This document shows, piece after piece, positions 44,532 to 51,582 of a stretch of DNA of 64,000 bases. Position 1 is the first letter of the stretch. Each line of letters starts with the position of its first letter. Both the position numbers and the translations under genes were made by a program. The notes under the pieces were generated by a model, which saw nothing but the letters and a program-made list of their open reading frames with translations, ran no database searches and was not told where the DNA came from. The DNA is from Streptomyces mashuensis (GTDB lineage: Bacteria > Actinomycetota > Actinomycetes > Streptomycetales > Streptomycetaceae): assembly GCF_014654785.1 (NCBI RefSeq), contig NZ_BNBD01000011.1, positions 124,001 through 188,000 on the forward strand, given 5' to 3'.

Positions 44532-45284
44532 TCACGAGGCCACGTCCATGGCGAGGGCTTCCTGACCGGCGTGTGCGTGGCGGTACGCCTCCCGGACGGT
44601 GCTGGGGATGGCGCCCTTGTCGCTGATCTTGAATCCCTCCGCCTTGGCCCAGGCCCGGATCTTCTGGGGCTCGCTCAGCTGTGGCGGCTGGGACTGCTTG
44701 ACGATGCGCCGGATTTCCTGCTGCTCCTTCTCCCGGCGTTCCTCGGCCCATCGGACGCTGGACTCGGCCAGGCGGCGGTTCTTCTCCAGCCGCCACTTCT
44801 CCTCGGCCTCCACCTGGGCCTGTACGTCCTCGGCCGTCTTCTTCTGCGCCACCGTCGGGAGCGGGTCCTCGCCGATCCACTGGCCGGAGGTCACGGCCTC
44901 ACGGAAGGCGCCGGCCCGCGTGGCGTCCAGGCACGGCGTACCGGCCTCCTCCGCCTCCTTCACCTTGTGCGGGGCCGGACGGACGCCGCAGATGATCAGG
45001 GCGGTGTCCTCTTCGACGTGGCCGACGATGCGGTACCCGCTGTTCTCCAGCGCCCGCCGGGCCGTGTCGGCGTCGTAGCCGGGGATCGTGCCCGTGATGA
45101 CGACGCTGCCCCGTGCCTCGACGGTCGGCTCCAGGCCGTCAGTGCCGAAGAGGTCGGCGAGGTAGCCGCTGAACCGCTCGGCGTGTTCCGGGCACAGGTC
45201 CCATCCCTTGTGCCCCACCGCGATCACCGTCGCGGCTTCCTGCTCCTGGCCCTTGGCCTTGCACCCCATGCAGAGCGCGGTCAT
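44532..45284 (-). CDS. BRCT-Lsr2 fusion protein
   Basis: A 250-residue protein. The N-terminal CMGCKAKG...CPEH is zinc-finger-like. Residues about 58-132 form a BRCT domain as in NAD-dependent DNA ligase: GSVVITGTIPGYDADTARRA, then IVGHVEEDTALIICGV and AEEAGTPCLDATRAGAF. A charged helix follows, then an Lsr2 C-terminal DNA-binding domain (KIRAWAKAEGFKISDKGAIP then STVREAYRHAH). Where Lsr2 proper has an RGR minor-groove hook, this has KGA. The ATG at 45284 follows AAAGGAG. It may modify or read host or phage nucleoid silencing. Confidence 0.8.
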   Translation of the reverse strand: MTALCMGCKAKGQEQEAATVIAVGHKGWDLCPEHAERFSGYLADLFGTDGLEPTVEARGSVVITGTIPGYDADTARRALENSGYRIVGHVEEDTALIICGVRPAPHKVKEAEEAGTPCLDATRAGAFREAVTSGQWIGEDPLPTVAQKKTAEDVQAQVEAEEKWRLEKNRRLAESSVRWAEERREKEQQEIRRIVKQSQPPQLSEPQKIRAWAKAEGFKISDKGAIPSTVREAYRHAHAGQEALAMDVAS

Positions 45285-45316
45285 GTGCATCTCCTTTCGC
45301 TGGTCACCCATGGCGA

Positions 45317-45342
45317 AGGGCCAGATCCGAAGACCTGGCCCT
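45317..45342 (-). terminator. Hairpin upstream of the BRCT-Lsr2 gene
   Basis: AGGGCCAG and CTGGCCCT with a 10-nt loop, in the gap between two leftward genes. A second hairpin (GCGGCC/GGCCGC) follows at about 45375-45398. Confidence 0.5.
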
Positions 45343-45433
45343 CACCAAAGGCGCCCGCCTCGCGGGCATGAAGAAAGCGGCCCATCGGTTGATGGCCGCT
45401 CGTCTGGTGTTGCTGTTTGGTTGTGCTTATTGC

Positions 45434-45646
45434 TTACCGCTGCTCGACTGTCCAGCGGCGCCGCTTGCGGTCCCAGGCGACGCGGGTTCCGCCGCCCCTG
45501 TTGCCCGCATAGACGTAGGGGGCGGTGTACCAGTCGGTCTCGGGCCCCATCCGGTCACCGAAGTGCACGTTGAGCCCCGCGCCGTCGAGCGTGTTCAGCA
45601 GCTCGGCCAGTCGCTCCCAGAGCGCGGCTTCATCCGTCTTCGCCAT
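45434..45646 (-). CDS. Hypothetical protein, 70 aa
   Basis: N-terminal helix (EAALWERLAELLNTLDGAG), then aromatic strands (DWYTAPYVYAGNRGGGTRVA) and WDRKRRRWTVEQR at the end. RBS AGGGAG-like. Small leftward-block gene, no family recognised. Confidence 0.55.
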   Translation of the reverse strand: MAKTDEAALWERLAELLNTLDGAGLNVHFGDRMGPETDWYTAPYVYAGNRGGGTRVAWDRKRRRWTVEQR

Positions 45647-45662
45647 GTTGAACTCCCTTGCG

Positions 45663-45869
45663 TCAGTACCTGGTTCGCGTGTCCGACCGGCCGAGGTAGC
45701 GGACGTTGACCCCGACCATGCCGGGAGACAGGTGTTTGCGCGCCCAACCCCATGCCATGTTCTTGGCCGCTTCCGGGCCCCTGGTGCTCTTCACCACCTG
45801 GATGAGGGGCTGGTTGTCATCGTCGGGCCACTCCAGCACGGCCCAGTGGTAGGTGTAGGTCTCGCTCAT
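45663..45869 (-). CDS. Hypothetical protein, 68 aa
   Basis: The ATG overlaps the preceding stop by 1 bp. YTYHWAVLEWPDDDNQPLIQ and NMAWGWARKHLSPGMVGVNV give an alpha/beta pattern with several tryptophans. Function unknown; coupled to its neighbour. Confidence 0.55.
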   Translation of the reverse strand: MSETYTYHWAVLEWPDDDNQPLIQVVKSTRGPEAAKNMAWGWARKHLSPGMVGVNVRYLGRSDTRTRY

Positions 45870-46393
45870 CACCGGCCGCCCATCGTGAGCCGGACGGCGA
45901 TGTCGCACTGCTGCGCTGTGGTCAGGCCGAGCCAGCGTTCTCGGTTCTTCTCGCTCAGGGCGTCGTGAAGGGCGACGCACGCCCCTGCTGTCCAGGCGTC
46001 CACGAGCATCCCGTCGACGGTGTCGGCGGCGTGCAGCTCGGCTATCCGGCGGTACTCGCCGATGCGGCCTTCGGCCTTCCACCGCTCCTCGGCGCCCTGC
46101 TCCCAGGCGAGTTCAGCCGCCTCAGTTTCGTTGGGCTCCCGGATCTCGTAATCGCTCCGCCGGTAGACGGAGCCGCCGACGACGCCCGGGTAGTCCTGGT
46201 GGCGCCGGTCATAGGTCTCGTCGTCCACGAACCGGCGCTCAACGTGCCCCGAGCAGTATCCGAGCGGGTTTTCCGGAACGGTGGAGTATCGCGAGATGAA
46301 GGTGGTGACCACGGTCGCGGGCTCCGAGCAGAAGCCAGCCGCGCAGCGTCCGAGCGGATTCACCTGAAGCCCTGACTTGAGCGTCTTCCACAT
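45869..46393 (-). CDS. Hypothetical protein, 174 aa
   Basis: The N-terminus carries a possible zinc site (CAAGFC with CSGHVERR). The middle and end are charged and helical (ETEAAELAWEQGAEERWKAE, RIAELHAADTVDGMLVDAWT). The start overlaps the preceding stop. No family was recognised. Confidence 0.6.
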   Translation of the reverse strand: MWKTLKSGLQVNPLGRCAAGFCSEPATVVTTFISRYSTVPENPLGYCSGHVERRFVDDETYDRRHQDYPGVVGGSVYRRSDYEIREPNETEAAELAWEQGAEERWKAEGRIGEYRRIAELHAADTVDGMLVDAWTAGACVALHDALSEKNRERWLGLTTAQQCDIAVRLTMGGR

Positions 46394-46635
46394 CAGGCCG
46401 CCACCGCCCCTCGTGCGGCACGGGGGACTGCCGCCATGTAGGAGAGGGCGGCCTCGTGCACCAAGCGTGCCGCGACGACATGCGGGTCGTGGTAGTGCTG
46501 GGCGAGCGTTCCGCACAGCTCGAACGTCTCCGATATCGCCTTCAGGCAGGCCCGCGGGGTGGCGTGCAGCGTGGCCAGGCCGGCCGCCTCCTGGACCTCC
46601 CACACGTCCTCGGCGTACCTCTTCATGCGGCTCAT
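46393..46635 (-). CDS. Hypothetical helical protein, 80 aa
   Basis: Almost entirely helical (RYAEDVWEVQEAAGLATLHA, LKAISETFELCGTLAQHYHD, VVAARLVHEAALSYMAAVPR). The ATG overlaps the previous stop and the stop overlaps the next ATG. No family was recognised. Confidence 0.55.
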   Translation of the reverse strand: MSRMKRYAEDVWEVQEAAGLATLHATPRACLKAISETFELCGTLAQHYHDPHVVAARLVHEAALSYMAAVPRAARGAVAA

Positions 46636-46892
46636 CGGCCCTCCACGCTGATCCGGACCGGCCAAGCGTCGGCCACCATGACGCTGGACTCGCCCAAGCG
46701 CTCCCACTGCGGGGCGGTGCGCCATCCGTTGGTGGGGTGCTCCCAGCTCCACAGGATGAGCGTCTGGATTGCGTGGGTCAGGTCCTGGCGTCGGCGCCAT
46801 GTGTACATCGGCCCGGGGCCGTTGGAGCTGTAGATGTCGAGCTGCCCCACCTCCTCGTCAAAGGTGGCGATCCATCGGGTTGAGGTGGTCAC
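46632..46892 (-). CDS. Hypothetical protein, 86 aa
   Basis: The start is a GTG overlapping the upstream stop (GTGA). The sequence has WIATFDEEVGQLDIYSSNGP and RRQDLTHAIQTLILWSWEHP. Part of the coupled chain of small genes, with no assignable function. Confidence 0.55.
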   Translation of the reverse strand: MTTSTRWIATFDEEVGQLDIYSSNGPGPMYTWRRRQDLTHAIQTLILWSWEHPTNGWRTAPQWERLGESSVMVADAWPVRISVEGR

Positions 46893-47125
46893 TTGCTGTT
46901 GCCTTCCTTGATCTGTCGCACGCGGTAGGTGTGGTGCGAATCCTTGAACTCGTCGCTGCCGTGGCCGTCGCAGTACGCCGTACTCAGCCAGCGGCGGATG
47001 CCGTACCGCTCCATGTCGATCCACCGCGTTGCGGGTGCGCCACAGTGCCCTAGCCAGCACCCGATGCGCCCGTCATCGAGCGTCTGAAAGTGCCGGACTT
47101 CGCTCTTGGTCGAGCCCTTGCCCAT
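46889..47125 (-). CDS. Hypothetical protein, 78 aa
   Basis: Contains paired Cys/His (CWLGHC, YCDGHG) that could bind a metal, with aromatic and basic residues between. The start overlaps the upstream TAA. No family was recognised. Confidence 0.55.
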   Translation of the reverse strand: MGKGSTKSEVRHFQTLDDGRIGCWLGHCGAPATRWIDMERYGIRRWLSTAYCDGHGSDEFKDSHHTYRVRQIKEGNSK

Positions 47126-47637
47126 TACCGCTCTCCTTCTCCTGCGTCCTCGCGCGCCACGTCGAGGACGGGCCTGTAGAGGCGCGAGTCAGGGTCGCGG
47201 CCGGTCACGTACGCGCTCCGCTCGTGGCTCCGCCGGAATGCCGAGCGACAGTCCTCACACATGAACTCCTCTCCATTGGGAGTTCGAGCCAGGGGGCCAC
47301 GCCGCTTCTGCGCATCGACGCACGGCACGCACCAGCCCATGGGCTCCGAAATCACGTGCTCCTTGTGCGAGTTGATATGCCGGTCCCAGCACCTCTTGCA
47401 CAAGCCGCCACCCTGGATGTGCTCAAAGACGGTGTGCCGCTTCCACCCCGGGTCAATGTCAACGGGTATCGCTTCCACGACCGCGTGAGGGTGCGGGACC
47501 GCATCTTCAAAAGCCTTGAACCATCGGCCGTTCCAGTGGATTGCAGTGCACGACCAGAGGCCACACGTCCCGTCGTGGGCAGCCGGGTCCGTCCAACCGT
47601 CCTTGCAAACCCATACCTCGTACCTCCAGCCGGTCAC
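47125..47637 (-). CDS. Zinc-binding hypothetical protein, 170 aa
   Basis: The start is a GTG overlapping the upstream stop (GTGA). Many tryptophans and three cysteine pairs (CKRCWDRH, CVPCVDAQ, CEDCRSAF) occur. The N-terminal half has GWRYEVWVCKDGWTDPAAHD. It looks like a zinc-ribbon phage protein of unknown role. Confidence 0.6.
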   Translation of the reverse strand: MTGWRYEVWVCKDGWTDPAAHDGTCGLWSCTAIHWNGRWFKAFEDAVPHPHAVVEAIPVDIDPGWKRHTVFEHIQGGGLCKRCWDRHINSHKEHVISEPMGWCVPCVDAQKRRGPLARTPNGEEFMCEDCRSAFRRSHERSAYVTGRDPDSRLYRPVLDVAREDAGEGER

Positions 47638-47903
47638 TCTTCCCCCTCCCCAACCAGGTCGTAAAGGAACGGGTTGTAATCGTTGTGGTAGTCCTTGCGA
47701 TAGATGGACGGAGGGTTGGTAACACCATTCTTGGTCGCGATATGCGAGAGCGTCAGGGCAGGCACCTCCCGGTAGAGATGATCGTGCCATTCGCCCAATA
47801 CGAGGTCCACGAAGGGGTGTTCCTCACTTTCCCGCCAGATGCGGACACGAATTCGGCTGCGGTTCTCTTCCCACTGCCCAGCGCGAATGATGATCTTTGA
47901 CAT
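47634..47903 (-). CDS. Hypothetical protein, 89 aa
   Basis: The ATG at 47903 follows AAGGA. Alternating strands and charged residues (SKIIIRAGQWEENRSRIRVR, EHPFVDLVLGEWHDHLYREV) suggest a small beta-rich protein. A coupled gene; function unknown. Confidence 0.55.
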   Translation of the reverse strand: MSKIIIRAGQWEENRSRIRVRIWRESEEHPFVDLVLGEWHDHLYREVPALTLSHIATKNGVTNPPSIYRKDYHNDYNPFLYDLVGEGEE

Positions 47904-47911
47904 GAGGTTCC

Positions 47912-48130
47912 TTATCGAGTAGCGCACAGCCCGTACGGACGGCAGCGATCGTTGATCGGGTGCTGAGAGATGAACTGGTGACCGTCCTGGCCGTGAAGCA
48001 TGGAGACCCACGGGTTCACGTCGTCCGCGCAGACATGCGCGTCAATCTTCAAGCCCCGCCCATCCGGCCGGGCGGTAACGATGTGGACGCTGGCCCGGTG
48101 CGAAGGGTCGAATTCGCATGTCAGATGCAT
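47912..48130 (-). CDS. Hypothetical protein, 72 aa
   Basis: AGGAGAAAGG lies before the ATG. The N-terminal HLTCEFDPSHRASVHIV and DAHVCADD contain Cys and His that could bind zinc. First gene of its sub-block, after a hairpin. Confidence 0.55.
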   Translation of the reverse strand: MHLTCEFDPSHRASVHIVTARPDGRGLKIDAHVCADDVNPWVSMLHGQDGHQFISQHPINDRCRPYGLCATR

Positions 48131-48179
48131 GAGTTACACCTTTCTCCTGGTCCTGTCACGTGCTGACAGGCCATGCAAA

Positions 48180-48206
48180 GGGCCGCCCACCGATGGCGGG
48201 CGGCCC
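48180..48206 (-). terminator. Terminator hairpin
   Basis: GGGCCGCCC and GGGCGGCCC around a 9-nt loop, between two leftward genes. Confidence 0.65.
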
Positions 48207-48226
48207 GAGACAAAGCGCGTCAGTTA

Positions 48227-48478
48227 TTAGGCATCAATCAGTCGTTGCAGCGTCGCGATCATCCGACGAGCATCCTCCTTGGTGATCGCTAGCATGTTAT
48301 GCGAGTCCCACTTAGTGACTCCGATGGAATCTGTCCACCAGGACAGGAAGATGGTCTCTGAGTCTTTCCAGAACCCTTCGGCGAACTCAACCGTGTGCAT
48401 GAGTCCGGCACCGTGATTAACCCAGAATTCCCGGACGGTCCCGTCTTCTTGCTCTTCGCTCACGTAAGCATCCTGCAT
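48227..48478 (-). CDS. Hypothetical protein, 83 aa
   Basis: Acidic and aromatic (EQEDGTVREFWVNHGAGLMH, FWKDSETIFLSWWTDSIGVT), with a C-terminal helix DARRMIATLQRLIDA. Immediately before a hairpin. No family was recognised. Confidence 0.55.
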   Translation of the reverse strand: MQDAYVSEEQEDGTVREFWVNHGAGLMHTVEFAEGFWKDSETIFLSWWTDSIGVTKWDSHNMLAITKEDARRMIATLQRLIDA

Positions 48479-48480
48479 GG

Positions 48481-48843
48481 CTATGCTGCCACCCCCTCGA
48501 ATTCTGTCAGGAGTTGGCGCAGCAGGGTTTGGGCGTCGAAAGCCTGATCAGTCTGCACCTGGTCCATCCGGTCGGTCTCTGGGCCGTCGTCTGCCAAGTT
48601 CTCTTGGGGGTCGTACGACGGGACCTCTTCGCGGAGTGTCGCCAGCCATTCGGCCTCGTGCTGGCGTATGCGCCTAATGGCCGCTCGAATAATGGTCTCG
48701 AACCGCTCTTCCGGGCACACGTGGCCATCCCATGAGCAGTGCCCGCACAGCGTGTTCTTGCCGCCGTCCTCGTAATCCTCGGGATAGGCGCAAAGGTCCA
48801 TCTTGCATTCGCTGCACAGGACCCGTCCGAACTCATCCACCAT
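48481..48843 (-). CDS. Zinc-finger hypothetical protein, 120 aa
   Basis: CSECKMDLC and CGHCSWDGHVC in the N-terminal 45 residues suggest a zinc ribbon. The rest is helical and acidic (ERFETIIRAAIRRIRQHEAE). The ATG overlaps the previous stop. No family was recognised. Confidence 0.6.
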   Translation of the reverse strand: MVDEFGRVLCSECKMDLCAYPEDYEDGGKNTLCGHCSWDGHVCPEERFETIIRAAIRRIRQHEAEWLATLREEVPSYDPQENLADDGPETDRMDQVQTDQAFDAQTLLRQLLTEFEGVAA

Positions 48844-49181
48844 TACTTGGCCTGCCCCTTCAGGAAGTCTTCAAGCTGGCTGATCCCGTCAGAGATTTCG
48901 ATCTCGATTACCTCTTCGACCTCCTCTTGAGTTTCTTCCTCGAAGTGCAATTCCGCCGCAGCGACGATCGATTCAGGGTCGAGGTCATTCATGCGCGCCA
49001 GGTGAAAAATGTTGGCGATCAGATCCCCGGCCACCTCTCGGATTACTTCGGGGGCAATGGTCAGGGTTCCATCGAAGTATTCACGCTGGCCGGTCTGGCC
49101 GCCGAATGCTTCGAGTGCTGTAAGTGCCCAGTGCGCGCGGGTCTTGTTCATCTCGACTGCGCCGTCGTCATAAAAGCTCAC
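48843..49181 (-). CDS. Acidic helical protein, 112 aa
   Basis: A GTG at 49181 behind GGAGAG is taken as start. Regular helices (KTRAHWALTALEAFGGQTGQ, EVIREVAGDLIANIFHLARM) are followed by a very acidic segment (FEEETQEEVEEVIEIEISDG). An acidic phage protein of this kind could be a DNA mimic, but this is speculation. Confidence 0.55.
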   Translation of the reverse strand: MSFYDDGAVEMNKTRAHWALTALEAFGGQTGQREYFDGTLTIAPEVIREVAGDLIANIFHLARMNDLDPESIVAAAELHFEEETQEEVEEVIEIEISDGISQLEDFLKGQAK

Positions 49182-49283
49182 GGTAAGGCTCTCCAAGTGT
49201 GCTGCGGGTCTATTTGGCTGCCACGGCTGGCAAGCCATGACCGGTCCCCACCGGGGCGGGGGCCGATCAAAGCGCGTCAGATC

Positions 49284-49421
49284 TCAGCGGGTGTACTTGT
49301 GCTTCCAGAGGTTGAGTTCCACGAATACGGAAGGCAGGCCGTAGCTAGCGGCATAGTCAACCGCTTGCCGATAGGTTCCGAATCGCTTGTGCCATGCCGG
49401 GCCGATGTGTGCGACGTACAT
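49284..49421 (-). CDS. Very small protein, 45 aa
   Basis: Reads MYVAHIGPAWHKRFGTYRQA and continues to WKHKYTR. It lies in the gap between two small genes, leftward like its neighbours, with no strong ribosome site. Low but reasonable support from codon quality. Confidence 0.45.
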   Translation of the reverse strand: MYVAHIGPAWHKRFGTYRQAVDYAASYGLPSVFVELNLWKHKYTR

Positions 49422-49432
49422 TCGACGGCCCC

Positions 49433-49663
49433 TCAGTTCAGGCCCATTGCGGCAATGAGGCCATCAACCGTCGGCGGGCATTCATGCGTCGCCTCCCAGA
49501 CTGCAAGCGCGGTCCGCGCAATGGATTCAGTCGGCTTGTCCGTCAGGCCAAGCGCGAAGGCAATGGAGTCATCCGGCGTGCATTCGATCTCCACCCCTTC
49601 CCCGCACTGACACAAGGTGCGGACACTGCGGGATATCACGAGGGTGCGAGAGAACTCGGGCAT
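49433..49663 (-). CDS. Hypothetical protein, 76 aa
   Basis: AAAGGAATCC before the ATG. CQCGEGVEIECTPDDSIAFA in the middle, helices at the end (ESIARTALAVWEATHE). No family was recognised. Confidence 0.55.
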   Translation of the reverse strand: MPEFSRTLVISRSVRTLCQCGEGVEIECTPDDSIAFALGLTDKPTESIARTALAVWEATHECPPTVDGLIAAMGLN

Positions 49664-49755
49664 TGGATTCCTTTCTTTTCCCGATCTGGCCAGAATGACC
49701 AGCCATAGCCGGGCCCGCCATGCGTTCACTGCACGTCAGGCCCGACTAGAGCCGT

Positions 49756-49995
49756 TCAGTCGGTAGCTTCGTATTCCCCGCACACGTTTCCGGCCCCGTC
49801 TTGAATATCGCCCCCGCCATCTCTTCGGGGATTCCAGGGCGCAGGCTTGCACAGAGCGTCTGTGAAGCCGTCGTTATAGGCCGTCACGGTGGCGTGTTCT
49901 ACGGCTGCACCTTTACGCGATTCACCCACCGCGTAGCCTGCTACGGCAGCGGAAACAGCCAGAGCAAGGGCCATGAGAAACGTTCGGATCTTCAC
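49756..49995 (-). CDS. Secreted or membrane-anchored small protein, 79 aa
   Basis: The GTG start overlaps the previous stop (GTGA). A clear signal or anchor helix (FLMALALAVSAAVAGYAVG) is followed by a short extracellular part with two cysteines (ALCKPAPWNP, NVCGEYE). It could be a lysogeny-expressed surface or superinfection-exclusion protein; that role is inferred only from topology. Confidence 0.6.
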   Translation of the reverse strand: MKIRTFLMALALAVSAAVAGYAVGESRKGAAVEHATVTAYNDGFTDALCKPAPWNPRRDGGGDIQDGAGNVCGEYEATD

Positions 49996-50345
49996 AGGGA
50001 AATAACCTCTCCATTTACCACATCGAATATTGCAAGCTGAGATTCCAGACGCCCCATGGCCTCAGCTTCGGCACGGTCCGTTACGTTCATGGAAAGGTCG
50101 AGGTAGACCAGGCCGCAATCAACCCAAGCGCCAAAGAAGAGCCCCTGATCAGTCACGCGGGATGCGTAGTCGGCCACATAGTGGGCCAGCACCTCGGGGC
50201 CGAATGATTCGACGGGGATGGTGCGCTCACTTCCGGCAATGCTGACCATGAAGCCATCAACAGGGGCCGGGAGAGTCGGGGAAAAGGTCAGGCCGCCGTC
50301 ATTGACGATCGCGCGGCACTGCTCAGCCAGGGTCATGGTGTCCAC
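49992..50345 (-). CDS. Hypothetical protein, about 117 aa
   Basis: A GTG at 50345 is used because GGAGG lies 7 nt before it; an in-frame ATG at 50369 sits inside the regulatory repeat. LAEQCRAIVNDGGLTFSPTL and HYVADYASRVTDQGLFFGAW give an alpha/beta pattern. First gene of the leftward block, controlled by the repeat just upstream. Confidence 0.55.
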   Translation of the reverse strand: MDTMTLAEQCRAIVNDGGLTFSPTLPAPVDGFMVSIAGSERTIPVESFGPEVLAHYVADYASRVTDQGLFFGAWVDCGLVYLDLSMNVTDRAEAEAMGRLESQLAIFDVVNGEVISL

Positions 50346-50361
50346 GGGCATACCTCCATCA

Positions 50362-50385
50362 CATCGCACATCAACTTTTTAGGTA
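50362..50385 (-). promoter_or_regulatory. AAGTTGATGTGCGA-family site, copy 8
   Basis: The minus strand reads TACCTAAAAAGTTGATGTGC then GATG, immediately upstream of the first gene of the small-gene block. Confidence 0.6.
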
Positions 50386-50922
50386 AGGGCGGCGCTCTCT
50401 CGGCGCCGTCGCGTCCTAGGTCAGGCTCGAACTGACAGCCCACCCATAGAGGGGCTAGGACTCCGGACTCAGGCGCTCAGGGAAACCCCGTGCATCGTCG
50501 CTCTAGGCTTTGATGCTGGGCACCTGACACGCCGTGTCGTCCTGTACTGCATGACCTATCCATTACGGGCCGGTCATTTCCCGCTCTCGGTTCTCTCTCC
50601 ACTCCCGGTACTCCGTCTAGCGCCTGACACCGTTAGGTGTGGGTATTGCTTCGGGCCTTCGTGGGTGCCTCCCTCCCTGGTTTGGGAGGGCGAGACCTAT
50701 GGTCTGTTCCTAGCTGGTCTGCCTATCGCCCTGAGACGGACTCACATAGGCACTCATCACTAGTGCGTGTGGTTTTGGGTTCAGCCACTATGGGCCGTTC
50801 CTGTCGTGGCGCCTGATCACCTTTCGCCTGATCTCCCTTTCCACATCCCCGCTCAGCGGGTGGTACTCGGGGCGACCCTTTGGGGCGGCGCCTTTCGACA
50901 TGGAAGACATTACGCGAATTCA
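50386..50922 (-). other. Non-coding, hairpin-rich region
   Basis: About 540 bp with no convincing gene on either strand. It holds GACAC-GCC-GTGTC near 50526, ACACC-GTTA-GGTGT near 50628, a CCTCCC/GGGAGG hairpin near 50680 and the compact element at 50413-50461. A regulatory-family site at its right end points into it, so it may be transcribed leftward as a structured RNA. Confidence 0.5.
50413..50461 (-). ncRNA. Compact structured element with tRNA T-arm-like hairpin
   Basis: On the minus strand two hairpins (AGCCC/GGGCT and GTCAG-TTCGAGC-CTGAC) are enclosed by GTCCT/AGGAC. The second hairpin looks exactly like a tRNA T arm, but there is no D arm or normal anticodon arm, so it is not a tRNA. 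It sits within a longer non-coding stretch. Confidence 0.4.
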
Positions 50923-50941
50923 CCTCGCACATCAACTTTTG
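50923..50941 (-). promoter_or_regulatory. AAGTTGATGTGCGA-family site, copy 9
   Basis: The minus strand reads CAAAAGTTGATGTGCGAGG. No protein gene starts within 550 bp downstream; only the hairpin-rich region follows. Confidence 0.55.
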
Positions 50942-51158
50942 AGTTTTAGCGGTCCTCGATGCAGACGCCCTCAAGTTTCATAGGAAGACGCGCGTTGCAT
51001 AGCAGTGGCGGTGAAGTCAACAGGTGTGGGAGTGATGGTGATCACGAGAAAATGCCGCAGGCTCTACCGTGCGTGATCACGAACGGGAAATAATTCACTC
51101 ACTGCTACCGAAGAGATGTCTGCTCCCCCTGCCGAGTGGGCCTCCCCGGGTGGCCAGC

Positions 51159-51171
51159 GTGAATGAATCAT
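51159..51171 (+). repeat. GTGAATGAATGAATT-family repeat
   Basis: GTGAATGAATCAT, in the intergenic control region. Confidence 0.6.
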
Positions 51172-51208
51172 TTGCGTGATCTCCGCCACATATGACGGGG
51201 GTAATGCG

Positions 51209-51217
51209 TTCATTCAC
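51209..51217 (-). repeat. GTGAATGAATGAATT-family repeat (short)
   Basis: The minus strand reads GTGAATGAA, inverted relative to the copy at 51159. Confidence 0.5.
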
Positions 51218-51403
51218 TCAATGAGGACCCACCGGGGGTGCCTTCCTTAAATCGTGTACGGGTATGAGCCTTTCGGCGCTGGCCTGCCGGCCCGGAGGCT
51301 ACCCTGCCTCACTTGTGGGCATCGTCTGGCTTAGGGGCCGGCCAGGGGGCCGTACAGGGCGTTTCTGGGGTTCCGGAACGTCGCGCAAGGCCGCGCACAG
51401 CCG

Positions 51404-51419
51404 GTGAATGAATGAATTG
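51404..51419 (+). repeat. GTGAATGAATGAATT-family repeat
   Basis: GTGAATGAATGAATTG, a full-length copy, identical to that at 55943. Confidence 0.6.
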
Positions 51420-51523
51420 CGTGAGTTGGGCCACTCTTCATCGTTGAGGCATGACACTTCAGCCCGGATAACAACTACGTTATTTGTGCCGGGTTCTCTA
51501 TATCCAGCCCTCTAAATGCCCAA

Positions 51524-51550
51524 GGGCCCCCTCCGCGAGGGAGGGGGCCC
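51524..51550 (-). terminator. Terminator hairpin after lsr2
   Basis: GGGCCCCCTCC and GGAGGGGGCCC pair around a 5-nt loop, 33 bp past the end of the leftward lsr2 gene. Confidence 0.7.
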
Positions 51551-51582
51551 AGTGAGTGAGGTGAAGGAGAAGCTGTTGAAGC

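Larger units (their letters stand above)
50942..51523. other. Intergenic region with multiple short repeats
   Basis: No supported gene. It contains two copies of GTGATCACGA (51038-51047 and 51073-51082), three GTGAATGAA-type repeats (51159, 51209, 51404), and a two-part hairpin with CCCGG/CCGGG and ATAAC/GTTAT arms at 51463-51494. The density of symmetric and repeated sites suggests a control region or replication origin. Confidence 0.45.

Noticed and set aside
50413..50461. A true tRNA on the minus strand
   Set aside because: The T-arm-like hairpin and closing stem are good, but D arm and normal anticodon arm are absent; kept only as a structured element.
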